From NCBI GenBank assembly GCA_963714875.1, contig CAVQQI010000003.1:1-64000 (forward strand): a stretch of DNA of 64,000 nucleotides, given 5' to 3'. Shown one piece after another: positions 39,374 to 47,622 of the stretch. Numbering within the stretch: position 1 is the first letter of the stretch; each line of letters opens with the position of its first letter. The position numbers and the translations under genes are program-made. Below the pieces are notes generated by a model. It was not told the DNA's origin, did no database searches, and saw only the letters and a program-made list of their open reading frames with translations. The DNA is from JBAOHV01 sp963714875 (GTDB taxonomy: Bacteria > Actinomycetota > Acidimicrobiia > Acidimicrobiales > Microtrichaceae).

Positions 39374-39856
39374 GTGCCCGGGCCCGTTGTCGACCTCCGG
39401 GCGTCGCGACGGGCGCGGGTGTTGATCGTCGATGACGACCACGTGTCGAGCTCGACGCTGACACGGGTGATCGATGCCGCCGGTTTCGACGCGGCCGTGG
39501 TGCGCACGCAGCGTCTGGCCATCGGCGTCCTGCTCGACGAGAGCGTGGCGGCGGTGCTGGTGGCGAACACCGGGCGCGGCATCGCGGCGACGACCGATCT
39601 GGTCACTGCCCTGCGCTCACGTCCCGAGCCGCAACTGCGCGACGCAGGGATCGTCGCGCTCGTCGATGACGAGATCGACGCGGCGTTCGGCCTGGGCGAC
39701 GAAGCAGACGCCGTGCTCGTGCGTCCGCTCGACGCCGCTCGACTGGTGGACGTGTTGACCGAGGTCGCTGCGACGGATCCCGCAGCGCGCAGCGCCCGAC
39801 GGGGCACCGACGACGGCGCCTTCTTCCGCTACCGGATGCGCTTCGCCGTCAGCTGA
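39374..39856 (+). CDS. Pseudo-receiver domain protein lacking the phosphorylation site
   Basis: 160 aa. A CheY-like fold begins ARVLIVDDDHVSSSTL, keeping the acidic pocket, but the phosphoacceptor position reads VAAVLVANTGRG (no Asp), the Thr/Ser position reads IVALVDDE, and the Lys position reads VLVRPLD. All three switch residues are therefore changed, so phospho-signalling is unlikely. No DNA-binding domain. GTG 39374 is 4 bp after the EtfD-like stop, so it is co-transcribed. A phosphorylation-independent protein-interaction role is inferred. Confidence 0.72.
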   Translation: MPGPVVDLRASRRARVLIVDDDHVSSSTLTRVIDAAGFDAAVVRTQRLAIGVLLDESVAAVLVANTGRGIAATTDLVTALRSRPEPQLRDAGIVALVDDEIDAAFGLGDEADAVLVRPLDAARLVDVLTEVAATDPAARSARRGTDDGAFFRYRMRFAVS

Positions 39857-39873
39857 GCGGGCCGCCGCCGCGT

Positions 39874-40443
39874 TCAGGCGTCGGAGTCGTTCAGGGAGTA
39901 CCGCGACGCGACCGCTCCGCGCTGGCCCTGGTACTTCGAGTTGAGCTCCGGGTGCCCGTACGGGCGCTCGGCGGCACGGTCGAGGCGCTGGAAGACCATC
40001 TGGGCGACCTTCATGCCGGGACGCAACAGGATCGGCAGCGTGGCGACGTTGGACAGCTCCAACACGATCACTCCGGCGAATCCCGGATCGACGAACCCGG
40101 CCGTGGCATGCACCTGCAACCCGAGGCGCCCCAGGCTGGACTTGCCGTTCACGATGCCGACCACGTCGTCGCAGAGCTCGAAGCGCTCTGCGGTGTGACC
40201 GAGTGCGAACTCGCCGGGGTGCAGCACGAAGGGCTCGCCGTCGGGCACCTCGACGGTCTCCATCAGGCCGTCGTTGTCGACCGTGGGGTCGATGTGGGTC
40301 ATGCGGCTGTTGCGCATCACGCGGAACTGCGTGCCGAGACGCACGTCGACCGAGGCGGGCTGGACGAGCGCGTCGTCGAACGGGTCGATGGTCAGGCGCC
40401 CGGCGGCCACCAGGTCGCGGATCGAACGGTCGGCGAGGATCAC
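39874..40443 (-). CDS. dcd: dCTP deaminase
   Basis: 189 aa trimeric enzyme making dUTP (or dUMP in the bifunctional actinobacterial form) from dCTP. VILADRSIRDLVAAG at the N-terminus, DDALVQPASVDVRLG, FVLHPGEFALGHT, GKSSLGRLGLQVHATAGFVDPGF with catalytic Glu region, and YQGQRG near the C-terminus. GTG 40443 gives the standard length; an upstream start would add a non-conserved extension. Intact; the mono- or bifunctional state cannot be decided by eye. Confidence 0.94.
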   Translation of the reverse strand: MILADRSIRDLVAAGRLTIDPFDDALVQPASVDVRLGTQFRVMRNSRMTHIDPTVDNDGLMETVEVPDGEPFVLHPGEFALGHTAERFELCDDVVGIVNGKSSLGRLGLQVHATAGFVDPGFAGVIVLELSNVATLPILLRPGMKVAQMVFQRLDRAAERPYGHPELNSKYQGQRGAVASRYSLNDSDA

Positions 40444-40579
40444 GGGCCGAACCGTAGACGCGGGAGCGCAGCCGACGGAACGCCGGCGGGCAGGACCGGC
40501 CAACCTCTCAGCCGCACCCGCTGGTACGCCCCGTTCGTATGAGTGGCGGTGGGCTGCTGCGCTACAGTCGGCCCCCGTT

Positions 40580-40650
40580 GCGGGTGTAGTTCAATGGTAG
40601 AACATCAGCTTCCCAAGCTGAATACGCGAGTTCGATTCTCGTCACCCGCT
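40580..40650 (+). tRNA. tRNA-Gly (anticodon CCC)
   Basis: A 71-nt cloverleaf: acceptor GCGGGTG/CACCCGC, D-arm GTTC...GAAC, anticodon stem TCAGC/GCTGA with loop TTCCCAA, T-arm CGAG-TTCGATTC-TCG. Anticodon CCC reads GGG. CCA is not encoded. Confidence 0.97.
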
Positions 40651-40657
40651 CTGCTGC

Positions 40658-40690
40658 GAAGCCCCTGCCACGGCAGGGGTTTCGTCGTTC
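40658..40690 (+). terminator. Terminator after tRNA-Gly
   Basis: An 11-bp stem (GAAGCCCCTGC / GCAGGGGTTTC, one G-T pair) with loop CACG begins 8 nt after the tRNA. The T-rich part sits in the stem's 3' arm and just beyond (TTTCGTCGTT). Confidence 0.8.
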
Positions 40691-40761
40691 CGGTGGCGAG
40701 CGGCTCCAACCCGCCACGCACCGCCAGGAGCACACGGGGCCGAGCGCCGGTAGCCTTGGGC

Positions 40762-41292
40762 ATGCACACCCAGGACGTCACGCTCCCGAAGCCCGCTCGA
40801 TCCGACCCTCGCATCTCCCAGCGGCTGATGGCCATCACGTACGCGATCGGAGGCCTGGGCTACTTCATCGGGTTCGCCAGGATGGGTTCCGGCGGGGCGG
40901 AGTCGGCGGTCACGCCGGTCGCGTTGCTCTCGGTCGGCGTCGTCGGGACGATCTCGATGATCCGCCACTCGGTGTTCCATCGCAGCGACGCCGCTCGCAT
41001 GGGTTGGGACCTGGGTCGGCGCAACAACTTCCAGATCGAGACCGGGTTCGCGAACCTCGCGATCGGCCTCCCTGCGTTGGCGGCGGTCGTGTTCGGCTGG
41101 GGTGTCGTGGCCGAAGCGGTGTTCGTGCTGGCCTACGCGCTGTACTTCGCCCAGGTCACGGTCCTGGTCGTGATCGACCGCGAGGACCACAAGCTGGACG
41201 TGCCCCGAGTGGCCACGATGGCCATGCAGACGGCATTCCTGGGCTACTTCGCGATCGCTGCGCTGGGCGCAGCCGGCGTCGAACCGTTCTGA
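40762..41292 (+). CDS. Small four-helix membrane protein, function unknown (possibly DUF6790)
   Basis: 176 aa with about four transmembrane segments: LMAITYAIGGLGYFIGF, VALLSVGVVGTISMI, LAIGLPALAAVVFGWGVVAEAVFVLAY and MQTAFLGYFAIAALGAAG. A polar loop RHSVFHRSDAARMGWDLG with conserved-looking His/Arg resembles a family I recall as DUF6790. ATG 40762 follows a tRNA terminator. No known function. Confidence 0.75.
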   Translation: MHTQDVTLPKPARSDPRISQRLMAITYAIGGLGYFIGFARMGSGGAESAVTPVALLSVGVVGTISMIRHSVFHRSDAARMGWDLGRRNNFQIETGFANLAIGLPALAAVVFGWGVVAEAVFVLAYALYFAQVTVLVVIDREDHKLDVPRVATMAMQTAFLGYFAIAALGAAGVEPF

Positions 41293-41364
41293 CCCCGCCC
41301 GCTCGTCACATGCCGGGTTGCAGCCATCAGCGTCGCGACGGCGCACATGTGATCGGATGGGGCG

Positions 41365-41523
41365 ATGGGATTCCTCATCTTCGCCATCGCCGGACTGTTG
41401 CTGATCGGAGTGTTCGTCGTGCTGCTCAACCAGCGGCGTGAGTACACCGCGGACGAGGCACCCGAGGACCGTCTGAGCGATGAGGACTTCCGCCGCATCG
41501 AGTTCGGCGACGAGGACATCTGA
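41365..41523 (+). CDS. 52-aa single-pass membrane microprotein upstream of ectA
   Basis: Reads MGFLIFAIAGLLLIGVFVVL, then NQRREYTADEAPEDRLSDED and FRRIEFGDEDI. One N-terminal hydrophobic helix is followed by a charged, mostly acidic cytoplasmic tail. Codon use is typical of the genome and the stop lies 79 bp before ectA on the same strand. No recognised family. Its coding status is inferred from sequence character alone. Confidence 0.6.
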   Translation: MGFLIFAIAGLLLIGVFVVLLNQRREYTADEAPEDRLSDEDFRRIEFGDEDI

Positions 41524-41602
41524 ACCCACCGCAGCAGATGTGACACCCCGCACTGCGCGAAGCTGGCGCGGTCCTCCCGGACGCGATATTCGTTGTAACC
41601 AC

Positions 41603-42139
41603 GTGCCGACGAACGATCTCGCCTCCGAGAGTTCACCGGCCGGGGTTGCGCTCCGGTTCGGCGCCCCCTCCCCCAGCGACGGAGAGCCCATGTGGCGCCT
41701 CGCTCACGAGGTCGGTCTGGACCTGAATTCGCCGTACGCCTACGTGCTGTGGGGCGAGTACTTCAGCGCCACCAGCCTGGTCGCGCATGCGGGGGGCGAG
41801 CTCGTGGGCTTCATCTCAGGATTCCGGCCCCCCGAGCAGCCCGACGCACTGTTCGTCTGGCAGATCGGCGTCGCACCGACCGCACGCCGCACCGGCCTGG
41901 GCGGCCGCATGCTCGATTCGCTGATCGAACGGGTAGGTGCCACCCACGTGGTCGCCACCGTCACACCCGACAACACCGCGTCCGCCGCGCTCTTCCGCTC
42001 GGTCGGCACGCGCCACCACGCGCCCGTGGTCGAGGAGCTGGCCTTCCCGGCATCGCTCTTCCCGGACGGGCACGAGGCCGAGGTCCGATTCACGATCGGC
42101 CCCCTCGGCGACATCAACCAACCATCCATCACGAGGTGA
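41603..42139 (+). CDS. ectA: L-2,4-diaminobutyrate acetyltransferase
   Basis: 178 aa GNAT enzyme, second step of ectoine synthesis. LDLNSPYAYVLWGEYFSATSLVA at the substrate side, and the acetyl-CoA loop VAPTARRTGLGGRMLDSLIE; AALFRSVGTRHHAPV near the end. GTG 41603 gives family length. The stop overlaps the ectB start (TGATG). First of four coupled genes ectABCD. Confidence 0.94.
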   Translation: MPTNDLASESSPAGVALRFGAPSPSDGEPMWRLAHEVGLDLNSPYAYVLWGEYFSATSLVAHAGGELVGFISGFRPPEQPDALFVWQIGVAPTARRTGLGGRMLDSLIERVGATHVVATVTPDNTASAALFRSVGTRHHAPVVEELAFPASLFPDGHEAEVRFTIGPLGDINQPSITR

Positions 42140-43437
42140 TGAACGTGAAGTTGTTCGAAGAGCTCGAGTCAGAGGTGCGCGGCTACTGCCGGCAGTGGCC
42201 GGCGGTGTTCTCACATGCACACGGCTGGACGCTGATCGACGAGGACGGCCGGGAGTACCTGGACTTCTTCGCCGGCGCCGGCGCGCTCAACTACGGCCAC
42301 AACCACCCGGTCCTGATGGAGCGTCTGATCGACTACCTGCGCGACCAGGGCATCGTCCACGGCCTGGACATGGCGACCACGGCCAAGCGGGAGTTCATCA
42401 CGACGTTCCGCGACAAGATCCTCGAGCCCCGCGGACTCGACTACAAGCTGCAGTTCCCCGGCCCGACCGGGACGAACTCGGTCGAGGCGGCGCTGAAGCT
42501 GGCCCGAAAGGTCACCGGTCGCCACCGCGTGGTGTCGTTCACCAACGCCTTCCACGGCATGACGCTCGGGTCGCTGGCGGTGACCGGCAACTCGATGAAG
42601 CGGCGCGGCGCCGGTGTGCCGCTCACCATGGCCGATTCGATGCCGTTCCAGAACTTCGGCGACCACGAGGGCGACTCACTCGGCTACTTCGAATCGATGC
42701 TGCACGACGACGGGTCCGGCATCGACAGCCCCGCCGCGGTCATCATCGAGACCGTGCAGGCCGAGGGCGGCATCAACGTCGCCGGCGACGCGTGGCTGCA
42801 CCGCCTGGGCGAGCTGTGCAAGCGCTACGGCATCCTGCTGATCGTCGACGACATCCAGGTCGGCAACGGCCGAACCGGCAACTACTTCTCCTGGGAGGAC
42901 GCGGACATCGACCCCGACATCGTCTGCCTGTCCAAGTCCTTGTCCGGGTCCGGTCTGCCCATGGCGCTCACGCTGCTGAAGCCCGAGCACGACGTCTGGG
43001 AGCCGGGGGAGCACAACGGCACCTTCCGCGGCAACAACGCGGCGTTCGTCACCGCGACCGCCGCGCTCGAGCTGTTCTGGTCCGACGACACCCTCACCCG
43101 GGACACGGAGCGGAAGTCCGCCCTGGTGCGAGCGGGGTTGGAGGAGATCGCCGCCGAGCACGACGGCGTCTTCGACGAGGTCCGCGGCCGCGGGCTGATC
43201 ATGGGGCTGCACACCACGGCCCCCGAGCTGGCCTCCGGCATCATCGCCGAGGCGTTCGAGCGAGGTCTGATCATCGAGACCGCTGGTTCCACCGGCGACG
43301 TCGTCAAGCTCCTGCCGCCGTTGATCGTCGACGATGCCGCCATCGAGCGGGCGCTGTCGATCATCGCCGAGTCGGTCGACGCAGTCGTCGACCAGCTCAG
43401 CGAGGAACTGCGGTCAGAGCTGGAGCTGAGCTCGTGA
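42139..43437 (+). CDS. ectB: Diaminobutyrate-2-oxoglutarate transaminase
   Basis: 432 aa class III PLP aminotransferase converting aspartate semialdehyde to 2,4-diaminobutyrate. YLDFFAGAGALNYGHNHP at the N-terminus, FPGPTGTNSVEAALKLARK, LLIVDDIQVGNGRTGNYFSWE (PLP Asp) and the lysine in CLSKSLSGSGLPMAL. Starts ATG overlapping ectA and ends overlapping ectC. Intact. Confidence 0.97.
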   Translation: MNVKLFEELESEVRGYCRQWPAVFSHAHGWTLIDEDGREYLDFFAGAGALNYGHNHPVLMERLIDYLRDQGIVHGLDMATTAKREFITTFRDKILEPRGLDYKLQFPGPTGTNSVEAALKLARKVTGRHRVVSFTNAFHGMTLGSLAVTGNSMKRRGAGVPLTMADSMPFQNFGDHEGDSLGYFESMLHDDGSGIDSPAAVIIETVQAEGGINVAGDAWLHRLGELCKRYGILLIVDDIQVGNGRTGNYFSWEDADIDPDIVCLSKSLSGSGLPMALTLLKPEHDVWEPGEHNGTFRGNNAAFVTATAALELFWSDDTLTRDTERKSALVRAGLEEIAAEHDGVFDEVRGRGLIMGLHTTAPELASGIIAEAFERGLIIETAGSTGDVVKLLPPLIVDDAAIERALSIIAESVDAVVDQLSEELRSELELSS

Positions 43438-43841
43438 TCGTCCGCACCCTCGACTCCATCCTCGGTACCGACAACGAGGTCGATGCCGAGACCTGGACCT
43501 CCCGTCGCCTGCTGCTCGCCCGCGACGACATGGGGTTCTCGATGCACGACACCATCATCAAGGCCGGGACCGAGACCCACATGTGGTACCAGAACCACCT
43601 GGAGGCGGTGTACTGCATCGAGGGTGACGGCACGATCGAGCTGCGCGACTCCGGTGAGACGTTCGAGATCTCCACGGGCACCATCTACGCCCTGGACCAG
43701 CACGACGCGCACATCCTGCGAGCTCGCACGCAGATGCGCATGGTGTGCGTGTTCAACCCCCCGGTCACCGGGACCGAGGTGCACGACGAGACGGGCGCTT
43801 ACCCGCTACCGGCCGCGGACGGGGTCGCGGCGACGTCGTGA
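43434..43841 (+). CDS. ectC: L-ectoine synthase
   Basis: 135 aa cupin that closes N-acetyl-diaminobutyrate to ectoine. VRTLDSILGTDNEVDAETW, SMHDTIIKAGTETHMWYQNHLEAVYCIEG, and YALDQHDAHILRA carry the metal ligands (Glu, Tyr, His positions). GTG 43434 overlaps the ectB stop; the end overlaps ectD. Intact. Confidence 0.97.
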   Translation: MIVRTLDSILGTDNEVDAETWTSRRLLLARDDMGFSMHDTIIKAGTETHMWYQNHLEAVYCIEGDGTIELRDSGETFEISTGTIYALDQHDAHILRARTQMRMVCVFNPPVTGTEVHDETGAYPLPAADGVAATS

Positions 43842-44758
43842 GCCCGACGGCGGCCGGAGATCTCCGCGCGACGGAGGAGCAGGACCAGTACCCCTCGCGC
43901 ACGGTCGAGCGCCCGACGATCACGCCCCGCACCGACCCGGTGGTGTGGGGCGACGGCATCGGCCCCCTCGACCCGGAGCTCGTCGCCGGGTACGAGGAGC
44001 ACGGCTACCTGGTCCTGCCCGGGCTGCTCTCCCCCGCCACGATCCGCGAGCTGGATGCCGACATCGCGGCGCTGGCCGCAGACGACGAGGTCAAGGCCCT
44101 ACCCCGGTCCATCATCGAGCCCGAGGGCGGGGCCCTGCGGTCGCTGTTCGAGGTGCACACCGCAGACGACGCGCTCGGACGGCTGGCCCGCGACCCTCGC
44201 CTGGTGGAGATCGCCAACCAGCTGCTCGGCGACGACGTCTACGTGCACCAGAGCCGCATCAACCTGAAACCGGGGTTCCGCGGCAAGGAGTTCTACTGGC
44301 ACTCGGACTTCGAGACCTGGCACACCGAGGACGGGATGCCCCGCATGCGGGCGGTGAGCTGTTCGGTGCTGCTGACGCCGAACCACACGTTCAACGGTCC
44401 GCTGCTCACCATCGACGGGTCGCACGAGTGGTTCGTCGCGTGCCCCGGTGAGACGCCGGAGGACAACTACCGCCACTCGCTGCGACGTCAGGACCTGGGC
44501 GTGCCCGACGACGCCAGCCTGATCGAGCTCATCCGCCGCGGACGCATCAACGAGTGCACCGGCCAGCCCGGCACCGTGGTGTTCTTCGACTGCAACGTCA
44601 TGCACGCCTCGAACGGCAACCTGACGCCGTTCGAGCGCCACAACGTGTTCATGGTCTACAACGCCATGTCGAACCAGCTGGTGGAGCCGTTCGCCGCGCC
44701 GGGACGTCGTCCGGAGTTCATCGCGACCCGCGATCCGCAGCCGATCCTGACGGGCTGA
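43838..44758 (+). CDS. ectD: Ectoine 5-hydroxylase
   Basis: 306 aa Fe(II)/2-oxoglutarate dioxygenase making 5-hydroxyectoine. The facial triad is in FYWHSDFETWHTEDGMP (His-x-Asp) and CNVMHASNGNLTPFERHN (second His). INLKPGFRGKEF and NHTFNGPLLTIDGSH are EctD-specific. GTG 43838 overlaps the ectC stop. Presence of ectD implies hydroxyectoine production, often linked to heat and desiccation as well as salt. Confidence 0.96.
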   Translation: MSPTAAGDLRATEEQDQYPSRTVERPTITPRTDPVVWGDGIGPLDPELVAGYEEHGYLVLPGLLSPATIRELDADIAALAADDEVKALPRSIIEPEGGALRSLFEVHTADDALGRLARDPRLVEIANQLLGDDVYVHQSRINLKPGFRGKEFYWHSDFETWHTEDGMPRMRAVSCSVLLTPNHTFNGPLLTIDGSHEWFVACPGETPEDNYRHSLRRQDLGVPDDASLIELIRRGRINECTGQPGTVVFFDCNVMHASNGNLTPFERHNVFMVYNAMSNQLVEPFAAPGRRPEFIATRDPQPILTG

Positions 44759-44785
44759 GCGTGGCTGCCGCGTTCGTGGCCAGCG

Positions 44786-45976
44786 TCACTCCTTGACCTG
44801 CACGATCTCGCCCGGCACCTCCTGGGCGAGAAAGGCCTCGTAGTCGCTCTGGCCCGCCACGTAGGCCAACAGGAACGCCACGGAGTTGCGGTTGATCAGG
44901 TCGTGCGCCTGCTCGATCGGTATCAGCTCCTCGGTGCACCCCTCCTCGGCGTAGTCATCGACCACATCGATGAACAGCTGTGGTGCGTCCAGGGTGGGGA
45001 GCAGGGTCTGGTAGTCGCACACATCGGTGAACGACTGGTGCCCGCCGTCGATGATGTCGACCCGCCAGAGCGGACGGCCCGAGATGGCGTCCCAGGCCGT
45101 CTCGGTGTCGGGGTCGATCGGGGTCGTGGTGTCCTTCGTGCCCGACACCAGCAGGGTCGGCACGTCGACCGCCTCGAGCTCCTCGACGGAGTTGATGCCG
45201 CTCGCCGGGGCCATCGCGACGATCGCGTCCACGCGGTCGTCGCCCTCCAGGGTGCCGAGGTCGTTGCTGAACCCGCCCACGGTCGCGAACGCGGTGAAGC
45301 CACCGAAGGAGTGGCCGGTCACACCGATCTGCTCCCCGTCGATGGTGCCGGCGAACAGCCCGTCGGCGGCGTCGGACACGCCCAGCATCTCGGTGATGAG
45401 GAACTGCACGTCCTGCACCCGGTTGAACGCGACCTCGTCGCGGTCGGTCTCCGCACCGGTGACCAGGTCGACCGCGGTGTTGCCGACGTGGTCGACCGCA
45501 GCGACGACGAAGCCGTGGCTGGCCAGCAGCTCGGTGAAGTACGAGGCGATGTACCGCAGCCCGCCGCTGCCGTGGGAGTAGATGACCAGCGGGAACGGGC
45601 CGTCGGGCGACACCGCCACCTCGGCCAACGCGGCCTCGGACGCGTACTCGAGCCCGGGGATGAACGAGTACACGCTGGGCTCGCCCGCCGCGTCCGGAGC
45701 GGTCGGGTACCAGACGTCCGCCACGAGCGGACGCTCGCGGGACGTGTCGTCGAGCTCGAGCGTGGTCCTGCCCACGCCGTACGGGCCGGGCTCGTCGGGT
45801 GCGGCGAGCGACGGGTCGGGTGGCGGCGCCGTCGTGGTCGTCGTCGTGGCGTCGTCGGCGGAGTCGGTCCCGTCATCGCTGCTGCACGCGCCGCCGACCA
45901 GGGCGGCGACCAGCACCGCCACCACCGCGATCGTTCGACCGGTTCGACCGGCTGCTGTGGTTCCGACGATTCCCAC
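44786..45976 (-). CDS. Secreted lipoprotein alpha/beta hydrolase (PAF-acetylhydrolase-like)
   Basis: 396 aa. Signal peptide with lipobox (VLVAALVGGAC), Asp/Thr-rich linker, then an alpha/beta hydrolase: oxyanion region PLVIYSHGSGGLR, nucleophile GVTGHSFGGFTA, acid region VSGTKDTTTPIDPD and His in DGGHQSFTDVC. The layout matches PAF-AH/dienelactone-hydrolase-like lipases of Actinomycetota. Outer-surface esterase likely; substrate unknown. Convergent with ectD. Confidence 0.85.
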   Translation of the reverse strand: MGIVGTTAAGRTGRTIAVVAVLVAALVGGACSSDDGTDSADDATTTTTTAPPPDPSLAAPDEPGPYGVGRTTLELDDTSRERPLVADVWYPTAPDAAGEPSVYSFIPGLEYASEAALAEVAVSPDGPFPLVIYSHGSGGLRYIASYFTELLASHGFVVAAVDHVGNTAVDLVTGAETDRDEVAFNRVQDVQFLITEMLGVSDAADGLFAGTIDGEQIGVTGHSFGGFTAFATVGGFSNDLGTLEGDDRVDAIVAMAPASGINSVEELEAVDVPTLLVSGTKDTTTPIDPDTETAWDAISGRPLWRVDIIDGGHQSFTDVCDYQTLLPTLDAPQLFIDVVDDYAEEGCTEELIPIEQAHDLINRNSVAFLLAYVAGQSDYEAFLAQEVPGEIVQVKE

Positions 45977-46057
45977 CGTGCATCCCCCTTCGTCGCCGCG
46001 GCACGCGGCGGGCGATCAATCTATGGCGCCGACCGACCCGTTCCGGCGTACCTCTGG

Positions 46058-47545
46058 TCAGTCGAACGTGGGCGCCAGGTGTTCAGCCATCGCGATCGCC
46101 AGACAGGCAGGACCTCGCGACGGCAGCCCCGGCAGGATCGACGTGTCGGCGATCCGCAACCCCCCGGTGGCGTGCACACGACCGATCTGGTCGACCACGG
46201 CGCCCGGATCGCCCGCCGGCCCCATCGGTGCGCTCGCGGCTGCGTGCATCGAGACCACGACCCGCTCGGCGATCCACTCGTCGAGCCGGTCATCGACCGA
46301 CAGCGTCGGCCCCGAGGGACCGTGCCAGGTGTCGACCAGGGTCGCCAGCGGCGCCGCGGCTGCGAGACCGGACGCCATGCGGATCGCGTCCCGCAGGTCG
46401 GCCCGGTCCTGTGGGGCCCAGCGGCGCGGCGAGCGCAGCTCCAGCCAGCCGCCGGCCGATCCTTCGTGGCGCTGCGCGCAGGTGCGTGCCTGCATCAACG
46501 AGACCCGCAGCGACACGGTGCGGTGCTGCGGCGCAGCGCCGGTGGCACGCCCGTAGGGGCGACACATCGCCAGGACCTCGACCACTCCGCCCGAGTCGAG
46601 CACCACGTGCAGCGCTCCCTGCACCAACGGCGCGCCCTCCAGTTCGACGCGGGCGACGGGTTCGAAGTGCAGGTCGACCGCCGGGTGCAGCGCGACGGGG
46701 CGATCGGCCATCGGCACCCCGATGCCGGCCCGCTCGACCAGCGACGGCGAGCCCAGCGCGCCGGCGCAGAGCACGACCTCATCGGCATGCACCAACTCGG
46801 ACCGACCGTCGCGGCCACGCCGCTGCACACCGACCACCCGCCCGCGCTCGATCGCCAGGTCCGACACGGTCCAGCCACCGCGGATCTCCAGGTTCGACCG
46901 GGCCCGGACCGGGTCCAGGTAGGCCGTGGCGGTGTCGACACGCCCGAGGTGGTCGACGTTGCGCGGCACCAGGCCCCACCCGCGGTCGCCGCCGTCGTTC
47001 AGGTCGGCGTGCTCGGGGTGTCCGTCGGCATCACACACCGCGAAGAACGCTGCGGTCAGCGGGTGCACCGGTGCTCCGTGGCGCTGCACGGTGACCGGTC
47101 CGTCGCCACCGTGCAGCGACGTGGTGCCCAGGTCCAGGTCGCGCTCCAGGCGTCGGAACGCCGGCAGCAGCGCCGCGGCGGACCAACGGTCGTGCCCGGC
47201 CGCGGCCCAGCGGTCCAGGTCCGTGTCGGTCGGCCGCACGAAGTAGGCGCCGTTCACCGCGCTCGATCCACCGACGAGTCGACCTCGCACGAACGGCACC
47301 TGACCGTCCGGGCGGCCGACCTCGACCGGGGCGCGGGTCACCCTGTCGTCCTCCTCGCCGGGCAGTCGATCGGGGTCACGATCCGCGGCCGACGCGGCGC
47401 CCGACCCCGCCGCGGGCGCTCGGTCGGGGCCGCTGTCGACGAGCAGGACCCGACGATCGCCGCGCTCACTCAGACGTGCAGCGAGCGTGGCCCCGCTGGA
47501 GCCGGCACCCACCACCACCACGTCGATGTGCTCCGGCGCGTTCAT
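46058..47545 (-). CDS. GMC-family FAD oxidoreductase
   Basis: 495 aa. FAD-binding VVVVGAGSSGATLAARLSERG; GMC signature 1 region RGRLVGGSSAVNGAYFVRPT; signature 2 CAGALGSPSLVERAGIG; catalytic His region in the C-terminus around SMHAAASAPMGP and IADTSILPGLPS. These flavoenzymes oxidise alcohols. No mycofactocin genes are nearby, so an MftG role is not supported. Alone on the minus strand between convergent or separately terminated neighbours. Confidence 0.88.
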   Translation of the reverse strand: MNAPEHIDVVVVGAGSSGATLAARLSERGDRRVLLVDSGPDRAPAAGSGAASAADRDPDRLPGEEDDRVTRAPVEVGRPDGQVPFVRGRLVGGSSAVNGAYFVRPTDTDLDRWAAAGHDRWSAAALLPAFRRLERDLDLGTTSLHGGDGPVTVQRHGAPVHPLTAAFFAVCDADGHPEHADLNDGGDRGWGLVPRNVDHLGRVDTATAYLDPVRARSNLEIRGGWTVSDLAIERGRVVGVQRRGRDGRSELVHADEVVLCAGALGSPSLVERAGIGVPMADRPVALHPAVDLHFEPVARVELEGAPLVQGALHVVLDSGGVVEVLAMCRPYGRATGAAPQHRTVSLRVSLMQARTCAQRHEGSAGGWLELRSPRRWAPQDRADLRDAIRMASGLAAAAPLATLVDTWHGPSGPTLSVDDRLDEWIAERVVVSMHAAASAPMGPAGDPGAVVDQIGRVHATGGLRIADTSILPGLPSRGPACLAIAMAEHLAPTFD

Positions 47546-47562
47546 GCGCCGCCAGCATGACG

Positions 47563-47597
47563 CGATCGGGGCCGGCGCGCTGCGCCGGCCCCGATCG
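47563..47597 (-). terminator. GC-rich 16-bp hairpin after the DUF1269 gene
   Basis: CGATCGGGGCCGGCGC and its perfect complement enclose a 3-nt loop. It lies 26 bp after the DUF1269 stop and 18 bp before the GMC start on the minus strand. There is no T-run, which is common for actinobacterial terminators. Confidence 0.75.
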
Positions 47598-47622
47598 GGA
47601 GTTCAGTGCGGTGCAGGACCGC

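Noticed and set aside
41307..41352. TCACATG ... CATGTGA inverted elements upstream of the microprotein, considered as a CRP site
   Set aside because: The arms are 32 nt apart, not the 6-nt spacing of TGTGA-N6-TCACA, so a CRP site is not supported.
46058..47545. Calling the GMC enzyme MftG of the mycofactocin system
   Set aside because: No mft genes lie nearby and the GMC motifs are generic.
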